NCBI GenBank assembly: GCA_964511385.1
Contig: CAZEFE010000002.1
Span: 62,001 to 126,000 of the forward strand
Direction: 5' to 3'
From: CAILHX01 sp964511385
GTDB taxonomy: Bacteria > Pseudomonadota > Gammaproteobacteria > Burkholderiales > Methylophilaceae
Length of the DNA stretch: 64,000 nucleotides
In this document: positions 25,570-34,124 of the stretch, in pieces
How the letters are laid out: each line of letters starts with the position of its first letter
How positions within the stretch are numbered: the stretch's first letter is position 1
Notes under the pieces: generated by a model
The model's input: only the letters and a program-made list of their open reading frames with translations
Database searches by the model: none
What the model was told of the DNA's origin: nothing
Translations under genes and position numbers: made by a program

Positions 25570-25767
25570 ATGAACGAGAATAACTTCAGGCTATATATCG
25601 GCAGTCAAATCACTCACTACCGAACCATGGATGAAGCAAAGAATGCCGCAAAATCGTTTATGTCTGGTAAGCCAGAGCTTCGAATTGAAATATTGATGGA
25701 TATAAGTCTGAATGAAGCTGATTTTTGGGCATACAACTACGAAGCAAATATGTGGGAGCCATCGTGA
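25570..25767 (+). CDS. cassette 1 orphan protein
   Basis: A 65-residue acidic, soluble protein (begins MNENNFRLYIGSQITHYRT, ends ANMWEPS) with no family I can name. Its ATG is 6 nt after the core site GTTAGAT and its stop is 18 nt before attC1, the classical layout of an integron cassette. No ribosome-binding site is evident, as is common for the first codons of cassettes. AT content is clearly higher than in flanking genes, which supports acquisition by transfer. Confidence 0.65.
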   Translation: MNENNFRLYIGSQITHYRTMDEAKNAAKSFMSGKPELRIEILMDISLNEADFWAYNYEANMWEPS

Positions 25768-25785
25768 GTACTTCGTTAAACAGTC

Positions 25786-25845
25786 ATCTAACCCCTCGTT
25801 CAAGCGGGACCTGCTAAAGCAGGCCCCTTAACTCAAACGTTGGGC
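25786..25845 (+). other. attC site 1
   Basis: R-type ends ATCTAAC (25786-25792) and GTTGGGC (25839-25845) match the consensus RYYYAAC and GTTRRRY. The inner arms pair as GGG and CCTGC around a TAAA loop, with unpaired C and A bases on one side, like the extrahelical bases that orient attC recombination. Confidence 0.85.
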
Positions 25846-26280
25846 TCCCATCACGGTGAGACACTGGATCAACCGACATCCCGCCATTTCAATGGTCACA
25901 TTGATACTGGCTTTATTCTCGGTAGCGCCATCTACGTATCGAACTCTGATATCAAGTTCACGATCAAGGACGACACACGAACAATCGTTTTCACTTTTTT
26001 GAAAGAGGGTGGTCGCGTTGACCCCGACGGCCGTCCGCTACCGGACAAGATGGAAATAAAGCCGGAGCCACTCGACAAAGTACGAACGTTACGGTTCGAT
26101 GAAGCAGTGTATTTTTGCGTCATTACGTTCGCTACCATCGGCTATGGCGACATCACCCCTGTCAGCCAGCAGGGCCGCTTGTTCATTACTTGGTATGCCC
26201 TGATTTCAATCTTCTTCACGCTCATTGGCATTCCGTACCTAGTCGCAAATTGGTGGCCAGAAGGAAAGCACGCGCGGTGA
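25840..26280 (+). CDS. cassette 2: K+-channel-like pore protein, possibly N-terminally truncated
   Basis: The C-terminal half carries a potassium-channel pore: pore helix AVYFCVITFA, the selectivity filter TIGYGD, then a hydrophobic inner helix LFITWYALISIFFTLIGIPY. A normal two-helix channel subunit also needs an outer helix before the pore; only the weak FILGSAIYV is present. The reading frame opens at a TTG inside the attC1 end and has no ATG before the pore, so the true start is unclear. An ATG at 25892 in another frame encodes a hydrophobic start (MVTLILALFSVA), so an old frameshift is possible. Function as an ion channel is inferred from the filter only. Confidence 0.6.
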   Translation: MGSHHGETLDQPTSRHFNGHIDTGFILGSAIYVSNSDIKFTIKDDTRTIVFTFLKEGGRVDPDGRPLPDKMEIKPEPLDKVRTLRFDEAVYFCVITFATIGYGDITPVSQQGRLFITWYALISIFFTLIGIPYLVANWWPEGKHAR

Positions 26281-26289
26281 GCAGCTGTA

Positions 26290-26356
26290 GCCCAACCCAT
26301 CATTCCACCGGACCTGCGCGAAAAGCCGCGCAGTTCGGTGAATTTAAACGGTGGAC
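26290..26356 (+). other. attC site 2 (degenerate core site)
   Basis: Left end GCCCAAC (26290-26296) is perfect. The inner stem pairs TTCCACCGGACCTGCGCG with CGCGCAGTTCGGTGAA, leaving extrahelical bases. The right core reads GGTGGAC (26350-26356) instead of GTTRRRY, so the strand-exchange triplet is altered and the site may be weak or dead. Confidence 0.75.
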
Positions 26357-26373
26357 GTCACAATCGAGCAGCC

Positions 26374-26733
26374 GTGGCTAAGTATCTATCCAACATTTCC
26401 CTTCTGGTTGGCGTGGCGGCGTTGGCTGTCGCGGTTTCATTTGCAGCAAGTCTCGTCACCGCCAAGTGGCATTGGTTTGGGCGCTCTGGCGCCATTATCA
26501 CGATGGTCGGCGTCGTCCTAAGTGTCCGACCATTAGTTCGCCTTGGCTTCGCTGAGTGGTTCCGGTCTTTGCACATCATCGACTGTGGCCATCTTGAACC
26601 AACCCCAGAAGAAATCGAGGCCGAGCGCCAGTCGAAGCTCGACGCCACGGCATCTCACATCGGCGTTTGCATGGCCTTAATCGGAACCGTAGTCTGGGCC
26701 TACGGCGACCTCATAGGTGGTGTGCCACAGTGA
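26374..26733 (+). CDS. cassette 3: small membrane protein of unknown function
   Basis: A 119-residue protein with about three hydrophobic segments: ISLLVGVAALAVAVSFAASL near the N-terminus, GAIITMVGVVLSVRPLVRLG in the middle and GVCMALIGTVVWAYGDLIGG at the end. The GTG at 26374 (GTG GCT AAG) is preferred; an in-frame GTG at 26338 lies inside attC2. The loop before the last helix is charged (PTPEEIEAERQSKLD). No family is recognised. It stops 1 nt before attC3. Confidence 0.65.
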   Translation: MAKYLSNISLLVGVAALAVAVSFAASLVTAKWHWFGRSGAIITMVGVVLSVRPLVRLGFAEWFRSLHIIDCGHLEPTPEEIEAERQSKLDATASHIGVCMALIGTVVWAYGDLIGGVPQ

Positions 26734-26734
26734 C

Positions 26735-26802
26735 GCCCAACACTACGGTCGAGCGGACCTCGCGCATAAAGCCGCGCGAGGCCGCTCAACTTCACGTTAG
26801 AA
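26735..26802 (+). other. attC site 3
   Basis: Ends GCCCAAC (26735-26741) and GTTAGAA (26796-26802, last base off consensus). The inner stem is nearly perfect: GAGCGG and CCTCGCGC pair with GCGCGAGG and CCGCTC, with a single unpaired A. It closes the array; the ygiQ stop codon is 22 nt further on. Confidence 0.85.
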
Positions 26803-26824
26803 TCAAACCACAACAACCCAGTTT

Positions 26825-28948
26825 CTAAAAATGCCTAGGCGCCGGCTTCTTGAACCCGCCCACCTTTGCCTTCACCTCACCCGAACGCCGCTTGCCTGGT
26901 GATGCAGCCGCTCCGGCCGGCTGGAACGCCGGCACCAGGCACTTTTTGGCATTGCCGATCAAATCCGCGCGTCCCATGGCCTTCAACGCTTCGCGCAATA
27001 GCGGCCAGTTGGCCGGGTCGTGGTAGCGCAGGAAAGCCTTGTGCAGTTTGCGTTTGCCGGCGGCTTTGGGGATCACGACGTCTTCGCTGGATTTGGTGAC
27101 CTTGCGCAGCGGGTTTTTGCCACTGTGGTACATGGCGGTGGCCATGGCCATGGGCGTGGGGGTGAAGTTCTGCACCTGGTCCAGGCGGAAGTTGTTGGCT
27201 TTCAGCCACAGCGCCAGGTTGAGCATGTCTTCGTCGGTGGTGCCGGGGTGGGCGGCGATGAAGTAGGGGATGAGGTATTGCTCCTTGCCCGCTTCCTTGC
27301 TGAATTTTTCGAACAACGCCTTGAATTCGTTGTAGGCGCCCATGCCGGGTTTCATCATTTTGGAAAGGACGTTTTCTTCGCTGTGTTCGGGGGCGATTTT
27401 CAGGTAGCCGCCGACGTGGTGCTGCACCAGTTCCTTGACGTATTCCGGCGATTTTACTGCCAGGTCGTAGCGCAGCCCGGAGCCGATCAGTATTTTCTTC
27501 ACGCCCTTGATCTGGCGGGCTTTTCTGTACAAATGGATCAAGGCCGAGTGGTCGGTGTTGAGGTTGTCGCAGATGTCCGGGTAAACGCACGACAGCTTGC
27601 GGCAGGCGGATTCGATTTTCGGGTCCTTGCATGCCAGCCGGTACATGTTGGCGGTGGGGCCGCCCAGGTCGGAAATCACGCCGGTAAAGCCTTCGACCTT
27701 GTCGCGGATTTCCTCGATCTCGTGCAGGATGGATGCTTCCGAGCGGCTCTGGATGATGCGGCCTTCGTGCTCGGTAATGCTGCAAAAAGTGCAGCCGCCG
27801 AAGCAGCCGCGCATGATGTTGACCGAGAAGCGGATCATCTCCCACGCCGGGATTTTGGCGCCCTGGTAAGCGGGGTGCGGCGCGCGGGCGTAGGGCAGGC
27901 CGAACACGTAATCCATCTCTTTTGTCGTCAGCGGGATTGGCGGCGGGTTGAGCCAGACCTCGCGGTCGCCGTGGCGCTGGACCAGCGCGCGCGCGTTGCC
28001 GGGGTTGGATTCCAGGTGCAGCACACGCGAGGCATGGGCGTACATCACCGGGTTGACCGATACTTGTTCATAGCCGGGCAGGCGCACCACCTGGCGCTCG
28101 CGCGGCGTTTTTGCCGGGCGGTGGATGACAATGGGCCGGCCGGCCGAGGTATCAGGCACGCCATCGGAGGCGCAGGCCGCGCCTTCCGGCATTTCCATCA
28201 GGTAAGGGTTCTGGTGCGGGTCTACGCGACCGGGCCTGTCCATCTGCGCCGAGTCCACTTCCAGCCAGTCTTCCGGCACCGATTTGCGCAGGAAAGCGGT
28301 GCCGCGCAGGTCGGTGATGTCGCGGACATGCTCGCCCTTGGCCAGGCGGTGGGTCAAATCCACCAGCGCGCGTTCGGCGTTGCCGTAGAGCAGGATGTCG
28401 GCCTTGCTGTCCACCAACACCGAGCGCCGCACCTTGTCCGACCAGTAGTCGTAGTGAGCGATGCGGCGCAAGCTGGCTTCGATACTGCCGATCACCACCG
28501 GCACCTCGGAATAAGCCTCGCGGCAGCGCTGGGCATACACCAGCACCGCGCGATCCGGGCGCTTGCCGGCCTCGCCACCCGGCGTATAGGCGTCGTCGGA
28601 GCGGATTTTGCGCTCGGCGGTGTAGCGGTTGACCATGCTGTCCATGTTCCCCGCCGTGACGCCGAAATACAGGTTGGGTTTGCCCAGTTGCTTGAATGCT
28701 TCCGCCGAGTGCCAATCCGGCTGCGCGATGATGCCGACGCGGAAGCCTTGCGCTTCCAGCAGCCGCCCTATCAGCGCCATGCCGAAGCTGGGGTGGTCGA
28801 TATACGCATCGCCGGTGACCAGGATCACGTCGCACGAGTCCCAGCCCAGCGCATCCATTTCGGTGCGGCTGGTGGGCAGGAAAGGCGCTGTGCCAAAACG
28901 TTTGGCCCAGTAGGGGCGGTGGGAATATATGGGGGCGGGTATTTGCAT
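26825..28948 (-). CDS. ygiQ: YgiQ family radical SAM protein
   Basis: Radical SAM protein of 707 residues with C-x3-C-x2-C in CFGGCTFCSITEHEGR near residue 375. The N-terminal domain (DVILVTGDAYIDHPSFGMAL) and the C-terminal PTPMAMATAMYHSGKNP are diagnostic for the YgiQ family, whose substrate is not established. A basic, proline- and lysine-rich tail follows (KAKVGGFKKPAPRHF). It is a single core gene at the right border of the cassette array and is transcribed towards it. Confidence 0.88.
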   Translation of the reverse strand: MQIPAPIYSHRPYWAKRFGTAPFLPTSRTEMDALGWDSCDVILVTGDAYIDHPSFGMALIGRLLEAQGFRVGIIAQPDWHSAEAFKQLGKPNLYFGVTAGNMDSMVNRYTAERKIRSDDAYTPGGEAGKRPDRAVLVYAQRCREAYSEVPVVIGSIEASLRRIAHYDYWSDKVRRSVLVDSKADILLYGNAERALVDLTHRLAKGEHVRDITDLRGTAFLRKSVPEDWLEVDSAQMDRPGRVDPHQNPYLMEMPEGAACASDGVPDTSAGRPIVIHRPAKTPRERQVVRLPGYEQVSVNPVMYAHASRVLHLESNPGNARALVQRHGDREVWLNPPPIPLTTKEMDYVFGLPYARAPHPAYQGAKIPAWEMIRFSVNIMRGCFGGCTFCSITEHEGRIIQSRSEASILHEIEEIRDKVEGFTGVISDLGGPTANMYRLACKDPKIESACRKLSCVYPDICDNLNTDHSALIHLYRKARQIKGVKKILIGSGLRYDLAVKSPEYVKELVQHHVGGYLKIAPEHSEENVLSKMMKPGMGAYNEFKALFEKFSKEAGKEQYLIPYFIAAHPGTTDEDMLNLALWLKANNFRLDQVQNFTPTPMAMATAMYHSGKNPLRKVTKSSEDVVIPKAAGKRKLHKAFLRYHDPANWPLLREALKAMGRADLIGNAKKCLVPAFQPAGAAASPGKRRSGEVKAKVGGFKKPAPRHF

Positions 28949-29061
28949 CAGGCTGCCATTTTACCCGGGTAATGCGGATAAATAACCTGATTGTTAAACA
29001 TGGGTTCAATTTGCCCATGCTGGATGTAAGATAGCGGCAAATAATCCCTGATAATAAAACC

Positions 29062-31872
29062 GTGAAGTCCATCCCAACCCCAACGCTATGGCGCTTTATC
29101 CTGCCGATCGGCCTGCTGCTGCTGCTGAGCGCTGCCTTCCTGATCGAGCAGGAAACTGCAAACAGCATCCGCGATGTGGAAAAAAACGCCGAGACGCAGT
29201 CGGCGGAACTCGCCCGGTTGCTGCTGACCAGCGAAAACCTGCTTGGGCAGCAGGTGCAGGCTTCCATGCGGTTGTTCAAGAAAAGTATCCAGGCGCAGGG
29301 GACGCCCAGCATCAGGGGCACGGTCAACGTCAACGGCTTCGATCTGCCCAATCTTTACCTGGGGTCGACTTCGCAAGCCAACCATTCCGACCTGGTAGAC
29401 CAGGTGACCGACATCGTCGGCGGCACGGCGACCCTGTTTGTCAAATCCGGGGAGCGCTACGTGCGCCTGGTGACCAATGTGCCCGGCGTGGACAGTTCGC
29501 GAGCGGTGGGCACCTTGCTTAACCCCGAAGGCAAGGCGATTGCCGCGATCCGTCGCGGCCAGCCGTTTTATGGCGTGGTGGATATTCTCGGCCAGTATTA
29601 CATCACCGGTTACGAGCCGTTGCGGGACGTGAATGGCGAAACGATAGGCGTGGCGTATGTTGGCTACAAGGTGGACGTGAGCGCGCTGCGCGAAGCGGTG
29701 CAAAATTCCCGTTACCTCAAAACCGGCTTCACTGCCGTGCTGGACGACAAAAACCAGGTGTTGTTCGCGTCATCCCACGCCACGTTCGACTGGGTGAAAA
29801 AAGTCGTGACCACACATCCCGACGATTGGGTGCAGGTGACCACGTCGCTGCCGGACTGGGGATTCCGGGTGGTGGTGGCCTATCCGCGCCAGGAAGCCCG
29901 CGAGCTGGGTTTTTCAAAAATGAGTTACACGCTGCTGCTGGGCGTGGCGCTCGGCCTGATTTTCATCTTTGCCATGATCGGCCAGTTGTACCGGCTGGTG
30001 CTGCGGCCATTGGGCGCTGATCCGCAGCAGGCGATCCAACTGGTGCGCCGCATTGCGGATGGCGAGTTGCAGGACGACAGCCTCAAGGCAGCAAGCGGCA
30101 CGCTGATGGCGCATATCCTGCAACTGCGTACCAGCCTGCGGGAAATGCGGGAAACCGAGCGGCAGAATGCCGAGCATCTCAGCCTTGCCGCCAGCGTGTT
30201 CGAACATACCCGTGACGGCATTTTTATCGCCGATGCCCAGGGGCGGATCATCGAAGTCAACTCCGCGTTCACCCGGCTCACCGGGCACAGCCGCGAGGAA
30301 GCGATGGCGCAGACGCTGTATACCCTGAATTTCTCTTCATCCACGCCGGAAATGCTCGACCAGATGTGGCCCAGCCTGGCAAAAACCGGTACCTGGCACG
30401 GCGAGAGCCGCAACGTGCGCAAAAACGGCGAAGTGTATTCGGCGTCCATGGACGTGTTCACGGTACGCGACGGCAGCGGGCAGGTGAGCCATTATGTCGG
30501 CGTGTGTTCGGACATCACCGTCATCAAGCAGCAACAGCAGCACCTGGAGCACCTGGCGTACCACGACGCGCTGACGCAGTTGCCGAACCGGGTGCTGTTC
30601 TCCGACCGGATGCAGCAGGCGCTGGTGCGCATGGCGCGCTCGCAGACACTGCTGGCGGTGTGCCTGCTGGACCTGGATGGCTTCAAGCCGGTGAACGACC
30701 AGTTAGGGCACGAGGCCGGGGACGACCTGCTGGTGGAACTGGCCCAGCGCTTGGCGGCCAGTTTGCGCGCCGGTGACACGGTGGCCCGGCTAGGCGGCGA
30801 TGAGTTCGCCCTGCTGCTGACCGACCTGAATGGCGTGGACGAGTGCCAGCAGGCGGTGCGGCGTTTGCTGACGGCGATTGCCGCGCCGTTCATGATTGCC
30901 GGGAAGGAGGTGAGCGTGTCCGGCAGCATCGGCGTCACCTTGTCGCCGTTTGACGACGCCAACCCGGACAGCCTGCTGCGGCATGCCGACCAGGCCATGT
31001 ATCAGGCCAAGCTGCTGGGCGGCAACTGCTTCCACATTTTTGATGCGGACCATGACCGCCGCGCCAAGGCCCACCGCGAGGCGCTGGATGCCGTGGCTGA
31101 GGCCCTGGACAACGGTGAATTGCGGTTGCATTACCAGCCCAAGGTGGACATGCGGCGCAGCCGGGTGATCGGCGCGGAAGCGCTGCTGCGCTGGCAGCAC
31201 CCGGTGCGCGGGGTGCTCTATCCGGCAGAGTTCCTGCCCGGCATCGAATCCACCGAGTTTTCGGTAGATCTGGGCAATTGGGTGATCAACGAAGCGCTGC
31301 GGCAGATGCAGCAATGGAAACAGCTCGGCTTGACGCTGGCGGTCAGCGTCAATATTTCCGCGCGCCACCTGACGCAGCCGGATTTTTCGCAATGCCTGGA
31401 CGAACACCTGCAACGCTGGCCTGGTGTGTCGCCGTCCAGCCTGAAACTGGAAATCACCGAATCCACTGCGCTGGGCGATATTACCAGCGTCGCCAGCGTG
31501 ATCGAGGAGTGCCAGGCGCTGGGCGTCAGTTTCGCGCTGGACGATTTCGGCACCGGTTATTCGTCTTTGACGTATTTGCGGCGCTTGCCGGCGGAAATGC
31601 TGAAGATCGACCAGTCTTTCGTGCGCGACATGCTGGAGGATGCCGACGACCTGGCCATCATCCAGGGCGTGATCGGCCTGAGCCGGGCCTTCCATCGCAA
31701 CGTGATCGCCGAAGGCGTGGAAAATGCCGCGCAGGCCAGGAAACTGGTACAGATGGGCTGCGATCTCGGCCAGGGTTACGGCATTGCCAAACCGATGGAA
31801 GCCGACAGGATTCCCGACTGGGTGCGCGGTTACCAGCCGGGCAGCGAATGGCAGATGGAGGATGATTACTGA
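29062..31872 (+). CDS. membrane Cache-PAS-GGDEF-EAL cyclic di-GMP protein
   Basis: A 936-residue sensor: TM1 about 11-27, periplasmic Cache-type domain about 35-290 (QPFYGVVDILGQYYITGYEP is typical), TM2 about 293-315, HAMP-like linker to about 370, PAS about 385-500, GGDEF 505-665 and EAL 680-925. RLGGDEF and an upstream R-x-x-D (RAGD) are present, as are EALLRW and DDFGTGYSS, so both enzyme sites look intact. The GTG start at 29062 places a proper signal-anchor at the N-terminus. Its stop overlaps the start of the copper ATPase gene by one base. Confidence 0.9.
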   Translation: MKSIPTPTLWRFILPIGLLLLLSAAFLIEQETANSIRDVEKNAETQSAELARLLLTSENLLGQQVQASMRLFKKSIQAQGTPSIRGTVNVNGFDLPNLYLGSTSQANHSDLVDQVTDIVGGTATLFVKSGERYVRLVTNVPGVDSSRAVGTLLNPEGKAIAAIRRGQPFYGVVDILGQYYITGYEPLRDVNGETIGVAYVGYKVDVSALREAVQNSRYLKTGFTAVLDDKNQVLFASSHATFDWVKKVVTTHPDDWVQVTTSLPDWGFRVVVAYPRQEARELGFSKMSYTLLLGVALGLIFIFAMIGQLYRLVLRPLGADPQQAIQLVRRIADGELQDDSLKAASGTLMAHILQLRTSLREMRETERQNAEHLSLAASVFEHTRDGIFIADAQGRIIEVNSAFTRLTGHSREEAMAQTLYTLNFSSSTPEMLDQMWPSLAKTGTWHGESRNVRKNGEVYSASMDVFTVRDGSGQVSHYVGVCSDITVIKQQQQHLEHLAYHDALTQLPNRVLFSDRMQQALVRMARSQTLLAVCLLDLDGFKPVNDQLGHEAGDDLLVELAQRLAASLRAGDTVARLGGDEFALLLTDLNGVDECQQAVRRLLTAIAAPFMIAGKEVSVSGSIGVTLSPFDDANPDSLLRHADQAMYQAKLLGGNCFHIFDADHDRRAKAHREALDAVAEALDNGELRLHYQPKVDMRRSRVIGAEALLRWQHPVRGVLYPAEFLPGIESTEFSVDLGNWVINEALRQMQQWKQLGLTLAVSVNISARHLTQPDFSQCLDEHLQRWPGVSPSSLKLEITESTALGDITSVASVIEECQALGVSFALDDFGTGYSSLTYLRRLPAEMLKIDQSFVRDMLEDADDLAIIQGVIGLSRAFHRNVIAEGVENAAQARKLVQMGCDLGQGYGIAKPMEADRIPDWVRGYQPGSEWQMEDDY

Positions 31873-34124
31873 TGAACAACAGCATTCCTGATCCCGTCCA
31901 GCACCTTGCCGTGGACGGCATGCGCTGCGCCGGCTGCGTGGCGGCGGTGGAAAAAGCCTTGGGCGCGGTGCCGGGGGTGGCGGAGGCCAGCGTCAATTTC
32001 GCCGACCGCAGCGCGACGGTGAAAGGCCGGGCCGATGCCGCCAGCCTGGTTGCGGCGGTCAAGGCGGCAGGCTACCAGGCCAGCATCAAAGTGGATGAAG
32101 AAGCGGCGGAACGGGAGCGGGAGGCGGCTGAGTCCCGCCACTACCGGGTGCTGCTGCATAAATCCTGGTTTGCGCTGGGGGTTGCGGTGCCGGCGCTGCT
32201 GGCCGGTTTTCCCGCCATGGTGGGCGGCAACATGCCGCACAGCCTCATGCCGCACAGCCTCATGCAGATGCTTTCGCCGGTGCTGGCGGTGCTGACCTTT
32301 GCGGTGATGGCGATTTCCGGCAGCCAATTCTTCAGTGGTTTCTGGAACTCGTTGCAACACCGGCGCGCCAACATGGATACCCTGATTGCGCTGGGTACCG
32401 GCGCGGCCTGGACCTATTCGCTGGCGGTGACGCTGATGCCGGGCTGGTTTCCCGGCGGCACGGCGGAGCCGTTCTGGGACGTGATCCCGGTGGTGATCGG
32501 CCTGGTGGTGCTGGGGCAGGCGCTGGAAATGCGCTCGCGCGGGCAAACCTCGGCGGCGGTGCAGCGCCTGATCGGCCTCAAGCCCAAGACGGCGCGCGTG
32601 CTGCGCGAGGGCAGGGAAGTGGATGTTGCGCTGGCCGAGGTGCGCGTGGGCGACCTGCTCAGGGTCCGGCCGGGCGAAAAAATCGCCGTGGACGGACTGG
32701 TCACCGAGGGTTATTCCAGCGTGGATGAAGCCATGCTCACCGGCGAGCCGCTGCCGGTGGAGAAAGTTGTCGGCAGCACGGTGACCGGCGGCACGCTCAA
32801 CCAGTCCGGCAGCCTCGTCTACCAGGCCACACGGGTGGGCCGGGAAACCGCGCTGGCGCGCATCGTGGATGCGGTGCGCCAGGCGCAAGGCGCCAAGCCC
32901 GCCATCGGACGCCTGGCGGACGGGATTGCCGCGGTGTTTGTGCCGGTGGTGCTGGTGATTGCGGTGTCGGCTTTTGTGCTGTGGTTCAACCTTGGCCCGG
33001 AACCGCGCCTGAACTATGCCATGGTGGTGGCGGTGACGGTGCTGGTGATTGCCTGTCCTTGTGCGCTGGGCCTAGCTACGCCGATGGCGGTGATGGTGGG
33101 GGTGGGCAAGGCGGCGGAATTCGGCATCCTGATCCGCGATGGCGATGCCTTGCAGCAGGCGGGAAAACTAACCACGATTATCCTGGATAAAACCGGTACG
33201 GTGACGCAGGGCAAGCCTGCCGTGACCGCGGTGGTGGCCGTCAACGGCTGGGACGAGCGCGATGTGCTGAGTCTGGCGGCCAGCCTGGAGGCCGGTTCCG
33301 AGCACCCGCTCGCCAATGCGGTGCTGCGCAAGGCAGAAGAGATGGGCGTGCCGCTGGCGCAGGCGGCGCAATTCGAGGCGGTTGCCGGGCGCGGGGTCAG
33401 CGGCGAGGTGGCCGGGCAGCAGGTCAAACTGGGCAATGCGCAGTTGATGGAGATGGGGCGTCTGGATTGCAGCATGCTGCAGCAGGCCGCCGCGGAATAT
33501 GCCGCGCAGGGCGCCACACCGGTATTCGTGGCGGTGGGCGAGGAACTGGCGGGCATGCTGGTGGTGGCTGATGCGCTTAAACCGGACGCAGCGGAGGCCA
33601 TTGCCCAGCTCCGGGCGATGGGGCTGAAAGTGGCGTTGCTGACGGGCGATCATGCGCTGGCGGCACAGGCTGTGGCGCGGCAGGTGGGGATCACCGACGT
33701 GCTGGCGGAAGTTCTGCCGCAGGATAAGGACAAAAAAGTCGCCGAGCTGATCGCGCAAGGCGAAACGGTGGGTATTGTGGGCGACGGCATCAATGACGCG
33801 ATTGCGCTCAGCCGCGCCCATGTCGGCTTCGCCATTGGCACCGGTGCGGATGTTGCGATGGAATCTGCCGGGGTGACGCTGATGTCAGGCTCCCTGCGCG
33901 GCGTGGCCAATGCCATGCTGATTTCGCGCGCGACGATGAAAAACATCCGGCAAAACCTGTTCGGCGCGTTTATCTACAACATCCTGGGCATCCCGCTGGC
34001 CGCCGGGGTGCTGTTCCCGCATTTCGGCGTGCTGCTGAACCCGATGCTGGCTGGTGCGGCGATGGCGCTGTCGTCGGTGACGGTGGTGGCCAATGCCGGG
34101 CGGCTGCGCCATTTCAAGCCCTGA
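31872..34124 (+). CDS. copA: copper-exporting P1B-type ATPase
   Basis: Pumps monovalent copper (or silver) out of the cytoplasm. The 750 residues contain one HMA domain with GMRCAGC near residue 16, eight membrane helices, the CPC metal site in ACPCALGLATP near residue 394, the phosphorylation motif DKTGTVTQGKP, the HP motif SEHPLANAV and GDGINDAIALSRA. An exact 15-bp tandem repeat gives MPHSLMPHSLM in the first periplasmic loop, a Met/His-rich stretch that could bind copper. No cueR or copper chaperone gene is adjacent. Coupling to the preceding sensor gene (1-nt overlap) is unusual. Confidence 0.92.
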   Translation: MNNSIPDPVQHLAVDGMRCAGCVAAVEKALGAVPGVAEASVNFADRSATVKGRADAASLVAAVKAAGYQASIKVDEEAAEREREAAESRHYRVLLHKSWFALGVAVPALLAGFPAMVGGNMPHSLMPHSLMQMLSPVLAVLTFAVMAISGSQFFSGFWNSLQHRRANMDTLIALGTGAAWTYSLAVTLMPGWFPGGTAEPFWDVIPVVIGLVVLGQALEMRSRGQTSAAVQRLIGLKPKTARVLREGREVDVALAEVRVGDLLRVRPGEKIAVDGLVTEGYSSVDEAMLTGEPLPVEKVVGSTVTGGTLNQSGSLVYQATRVGRETALARIVDAVRQAQGAKPAIGRLADGIAAVFVPVVLVIAVSAFVLWFNLGPEPRLNYAMVVAVTVLVIACPCALGLATPMAVMVGVGKAAEFGILIRDGDALQQAGKLTTIILDKTGTVTQGKPAVTAVVAVNGWDERDVLSLAASLEAGSEHPLANAVLRKAEEMGVPLAQAAQFEAVAGRGVSGEVAGQQVKLGNAQLMEMGRLDCSMLQQAAAEYAAQGATPVFVAVGEELAGMLVVADALKPDAAEAIAQLRAMGLKVALLTGDHALAAQAVARQVGITDVLAEVLPQDKDKKVAELIAQGETVGIVGDGINDAIALSRAHVGFAIGTGADVAMESAGVTLMSGSLRGVANAMLISRATMKNIRQNLFGAFIYNILGIPLAAGVLFPHFGVLLNPMLAGAAMALSSVTVVANAGRLRHFKP
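32232..32261 (+). repeat. 15-bp tandem duplication in copA
   Basis: Two exact copies of ATGCCGCACAGCCTC in frame, encoding MPHSL twice and followed by another Met. It lies in the loop after the first membrane helix. Confidence 0.85.

Larger units (their letters stand above)
25557..26802 (+). mobile_element. integrase-less integron cassette array (CALIN) with three cassettes
   Basis: Three attC recombination sites (25786-25845, 26290-26356, 26735-26802) lie in the same orientation, each directly after a short gene, and a fourth core site GTTAGAT at 25557-25563 opens the array. This is the arrangement of integron gene cassettes: about 282, 511 and 446 bp. No integrase gene is in the window, so the array is a cluster of attC sites lacking an integrase. 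Cassette genes are AT-richer than the surrounding chromosome and have no strong ribosome-binding sites. It sits between an accessory operon and the core gene ygiQ. Confidence 0.85.

Noticed and set aside
25892..25987. Short frame with hydrophobic start overlapping the K+-channel-like cassette gene
   Set aside because: Only about 30 codons and ends before the pore; kept as a hint of a possible frameshift but not as a gene.
27020..28972. 650-codon open frame antisense to ygiQ
   Set aside because: Shadow of a high-GC gene; composition rich in Val, Gly, Ala, His and Arg, no recognisable motif, while ygiQ on the other strand is clear.
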